Shown here: positions 6,132 to 8,024 of the stretch, one piece after another | Layout of the letters: each line of letters starts with the position of its first letter | How positions within the stretch are numbered: the stretch's first letter is position 1 | NCBI GenBank assembly: GCA_031282095.1 | Contig: JAITEJ010000030.1 | Coordinates: 1-8,024 of the forward strand | Direction: 5' to 3' | Origin: Clostridiales bacterium | GTDB taxonomy: Bacteria; Bacillota_A; Clostridia; Christensenellales; CAG-917 | Length of the DNA stretch: 8,024 nucleotides | The notes under the pieces: generated by a model | Seen by the model: the letters and a program-made list of their open reading frames with translations, nothing else | The model's database searches: none | What the model was told of the DNA's origin: nothing | Translations under genes and position numbers: made by a program

Positions 6132-6548
6132 GTGTTAGTCAATCAAATAGCGGTTTTTTTGGAGAACAGAAAGGGAAGAATCGCCGCGTTGGCGGATATT
6201 CTGTCGAAGGAAAACATCAATCTGATAGAGCTGTTCATAGCGGACACCACCGAGTTCGGTATAGTGCGGCTCATAACAGACGACAATGAACGCGCGCTCA
6301 AGGTGCTGAAGGAAAACGGTTTCACCGTGACCAGCAACAACCTTATAGGCGTGGAGGTAGCCGACGCGCCGGGAGGTTTATCCTCTATACTCGCCGCGTT
6401 CGAAGCGGACGGAATCGACATAGAATACCTTTACTCGTTTTCCAGAAAGGAAGCGGGCAGGGCGTTTATTTTAGTGAAGGTCGCCGACAACGAAGTCGCG
6501 CTTAAGACCCTAGCCAAGCACAAAATAAAGCTTTTTAAAGCGTTCTGA
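6132..6548 (+). CDS. Tandem ACT-domain protein, probable aromatic amino acid sensor
   Basis: This 138-residue protein is made of two ACT domains and nothing else: about 3-67 (VNQIAVFLENRKGRIAAL at the start) and about 71-136 (IGVEVADAPGGLSSIL at the start). Each shows the usual short strand, a glycine turn (KGR; PGG) and a helix. ACT domains bind small ligands, often amino acids, at domain interfaces. No enzyme or DNA-binding domain is attached, so it probably acts through a partner or by ligand binding alone. Stand-alone double-ACT proteins of this kind are commonly found beside iorAB and paaK genes in anaerobes, so aromatic amino acids or arylacetate-related compounds are the likely ligands (inference). 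The start is GTG with a strong ribosome binding site. The gene lies 62 bp after paaK copy 2, likely in the same transcript. Its last codons recur downstream in array C. Specific ligand unknown. Confidence 0.9.
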   Translation: MLVNQIAVFLENRKGRIAALADILSKENINLIELFIADTTEFGIVRLITDDNERALKVLKENGFTVTSNNLIGVEVADAPGGLSSILAAFEADGIDIEYLYSFSRKEAGRAFILVKVADNEVALKTLAKHKIKLFKAF

Positions 6549-6900
6549 ACGGCGTTCCAAAGTCGCGCTGAGCCGCGGAGCATAAACGTCAAAGCACGGC
6601 ATTCTAAGGGTCACGTAAGCCGCGGAGTATAACGTCAAAGCACGGCGTTCCAAAGGGCGCGCTTGAGCCGCGGAGCATAACGTCAAAGCACGGCGTTCTA
6701 AGGGTCGCGCTGAGCCGCGGAGTATAACGTCAAAGCCTTTTAAAGCGTTGCGGACGATATTTTAAAGCCGCGCCCCTCCACGGCAGGATATTGATCGGGT
6801 TTTAAAGCGCTTTAAACGGCGTTCCGATAAAATTCGCCGCGGTTTGAACTTAAAATCATTTTCCGTCATAATATTAAATGCCGAAAAAAACGGCGTTCGG
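6532..6900 (+). repeat. Repeat array C, related to the 3' end of the ACT gene
   Basis: Four clear units follow the stop codon: 6549-6595, 6596-6641, 6642-6689 and 6690-6736 (46-48 bp). They share ACGGCGTTC or ACGGCATTC, AGCCGCGGAG, ATAACGTC (ATAAACGTC in the first) and AAAGC. The ACT gene end reads AAAGC-GTTCTGA-ACGGCGTTC; the unit junctions read AAAGC-ACGGCGTTC, as if the seven bases holding the stop were lost. Beyond the units, 6737-6749 repeats TTTTAAAGCGTT. At 6800-6825 there is a fuller copy of gene end plus flank, matching 6533-6558 at 23 of 26 bases and still reading Phe-Lys-Ala-Leu-stop. A last ACGGCGTTC lies at 6890-6898. A weak 4-bp hairpin, CGCG-ctgagc-CGCG, occurs at 6564-6577 and 6706-6719. 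No gene is seen in this 363-bp gap. Confidence 0.85.
6844..6872 (+). promoter_or_regulatory. Candidate promoter for the alanine racemase gene
   Basis: TTGAAC (6844-6849) and CATAAT (6867-6872) are separated by 17 bases, resembling a housekeeping sigma factor promoter, with TAATAT overlapping the -10. It would start transcription near 6880, about 30 bases before the ATG. Visual match only; it suggests that the racemase has its own transcript. Confidence 0.45.
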
Positions 6901-6911
6901 GACGGGATTTG

Positions 6912-8024
6912 ATGTCAAGTTTAACCATTTTTGTAGAGCTTGAAGCCATTCGCGAAAATATAGCGGCGTTACGGAAAATTTACGGAACCCGGCTTTTGTT
7001 TATGGTGAAAAGCAACGCTTACGGACACGGAATCGCAGAGGTGGCCGAAAACACCGAGGATCTCGTGGATTACTTCGGGACGGCGACCGCCGATGAAGGT
7101 GTGCTTTTGCGCCGCTCCGGCATCAAGAAGCCTATTTTGACGGCGGTGCTTAAAGAACGTGAAGCCGATATTTTTACGGAATACGGACTCATAGCCGCCG
7201 TTACGCGTCCGTCACAGTTGTACGCGCTGTCGCGCGCGGCGGCTGAAAAACGCGCCTCGGTGCATATCAAAATCGACAGCGGCATGAATCGTTTGGGCGT
7301 GAAAAGCCGCGAGGCGTTCTCCGAGCTTCTGACAATTGCGGACAGTTTGGAAAATGTCGACGTAAGCGGCTGTTACACTCATTTATTTAATGCCGGCGAC
7401 GACGGCTCCTTGACCGCACAAAGAAATTTTTTTGCGGAATTGACGGACGACACGGTTTCGGAAAGAGGTCTTTTAAGACATATTTCCGGCGGTTTTCCCG
7501 CTATTTTACGAGCGGACTTACGTTTCGATATGGTGCGCGTCGGGTTGGCGGCGTACGGTTGCGGCGATGTTTATCCGCCGTTCGGCTGTGTGGGAAATGG
7601 AACTCACGGTATGTCGGACTGCGGCGGCGCGGACGCTATAATTTTGCGGCGGGCAATGAGTGCGGTCGCGGAGGTTATAGAGTCGAAAACGGCGCGCGCG
7701 GGCGAAAACGTGAGCTACGGAAACACCCGCCTTTTACGAGACGCCAATATAGCCGTCGTTTCGGCAGGCTACGGCGACGGCGTTTCAAGGCGTTTCGGAG
7801 GCGGCGAGTTGAAGATACGCGGACGGCGCTGCGCGATTTTAGGCGTACCTTGTATGGATATGCTCATAGTGGACACAGGCGACTTTCAAGCCTTTCCGGG
7901 AGAGCCCGCAGTTTTGTTGGACGACGAGCTTAACGCGAAATACTGGGCGGCAATTTCCGATACCGTGCCGTATGAGATCGTGTGCGGCTTTCACAACCGC
8001 GCGAACTATATCTACTTAAAGTGA
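6912..8024 (+). CDS. alr: Alanine racemase (PLP-dependent)
   Basis: This 370-residue, probably cytosolic protein interconverts L- and D-alanine for peptidoglycan. Visible landmarks: the PLP lysine K33 in VKSNAYGHG (32-40); HIKIDSGMNRLGV (118-130); R209 in VRVGLAAYG (208-216), matching the arginine near the PLP ring nitrogen; the expected catalytic tyrosine Y269 in VSYG (267-270); GYGDG (286-290); CMD (314-316) of the C-terminal beta domain; and the typical ending YEIVCGFHNRANYIY (354-368). The ATG at 6912 is preferred; an in-frame TTG at 6909 would add one residue, and the ribosome binding site is weak (CGGGACGGGA). Two oddities: the phosphate-site segment, usually close to ANSAA, reads ISGGFPA (191-197), and a Cys/Gly-rich stretch (217-241) lengthens the inter-domain linker. 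The gene is complete, ending on the last base. It is probably outside the aromatic operon. Confidence 0.93.
   Translation: MSSLTIFVELEAIRENIAALRKIYGTRLLFMVKSNAYGHGIAEVAENTEDLVDYFGTATADEGVLLRRSGIKKPILTAVLKEREADIFTEYGLIAAVTRPSQLYALSRAAAEKRASVHIKIDSGMNRLGVKSREAFSELLTIADSLENVDVSGCYTHLFNAGDDGSLTAQRNFFAELTDDTVSERGLLRHISGGFPAILRADLRFDMVRVGLAAYGCGDVYPPFGCVGNGTHGMSDCGGADAIILRRAMSAVAEVIESKTARAGENVSYGNTRLLRDANIAVVSAGYGDGVSRRFGGGELKIRGRRCAILGVPCMDMLIVDTGDFQAFPGEPAVLLDDELNAKYWAAISDTVPYEIVCGFHNRANYIYLK

Noticed and set aside
6549..6736. CRISPR-like short repeats after the ACT gene
   Set aside because: Units of 46-48 bp are joined directly, without unique spacers, and vary internally.
6881..6900. Inverted repeat CCGAA/TTCGG before the racemase as an operator or attenuator
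   Set aside because: The stem is only five bases and includes the array C remnant ACGGCGTTC; not enough to support a regulatory site.

Overview
The window holds six plus-strand genes and no supported minus-strand gene: an arylacetate-CoA ligase (223-1527), the two subunits of indolepyruvate ferredoxin oxidoreductase (1850-3577 and 3665-4231), a second arylacetate-CoA ligase (4765-6069), a tandem ACT-domain protein (6132-6548) and an alanine racemase (6912-8024). The ferredoxin-linked, oxygen-sensitive IOR enzyme points to an anaerobe, and alanine racemase to a bacterium with peptidoglycan. The gene order paaK-iorA-iorB-paaK-ACT and the purine-rich ribosome binding sites fit an uncultured fermentative, Clostridia-like bacterium. 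That taxonomic guess is inference only; no rRNA or marker gene is present.

The first five genes make one functional set. IOR converts arylpyruvates (transaminated Trp, Phe, Tyr) plus CoA to arylacetyl-CoA, CO2 and reduced ferredoxin. The ligases interconvert arylacetate and arylacetyl-CoA at the cost of ATP. The set could ferment aromatic amino acids to arylacetates, or run backwards to build aromatic amino acids from scavenged arylacetates. The ACT protein is a plausible amino-acid-sensing partner. The racemase has its own candidate promoter and supplies D-alanine.

The unusual part lies between the genes. The three long gaps (1528-1849, 4232-4764, 6549-6911) are filled by three unrelated tandem or degenerate repeat arrays. 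Each contains diverged copies of the last codons, the stop codon and the 3' flank of the gene just upstream: the tails of paaK copy 1, iorB and the ACT gene. Arrays A and B carry one hairpin in most units; array C has only a weak one. In array B the hairpin shows compensating base changes, reads as an intrinsic terminator on the minus strand, and the array's last partial unit supplies the ribosome binding site of paaK copy 2. The two short gaps (87 bp after iorA, 62 bp after paaK copy 2) have no such array. I know of no described element class that grows repeatedly from gene 3' ends, so this is the main lead of the window.

Positions 1-222 are non-coding as far as I can see, with only a faint resemblance to a ligase gene start around 146-184.
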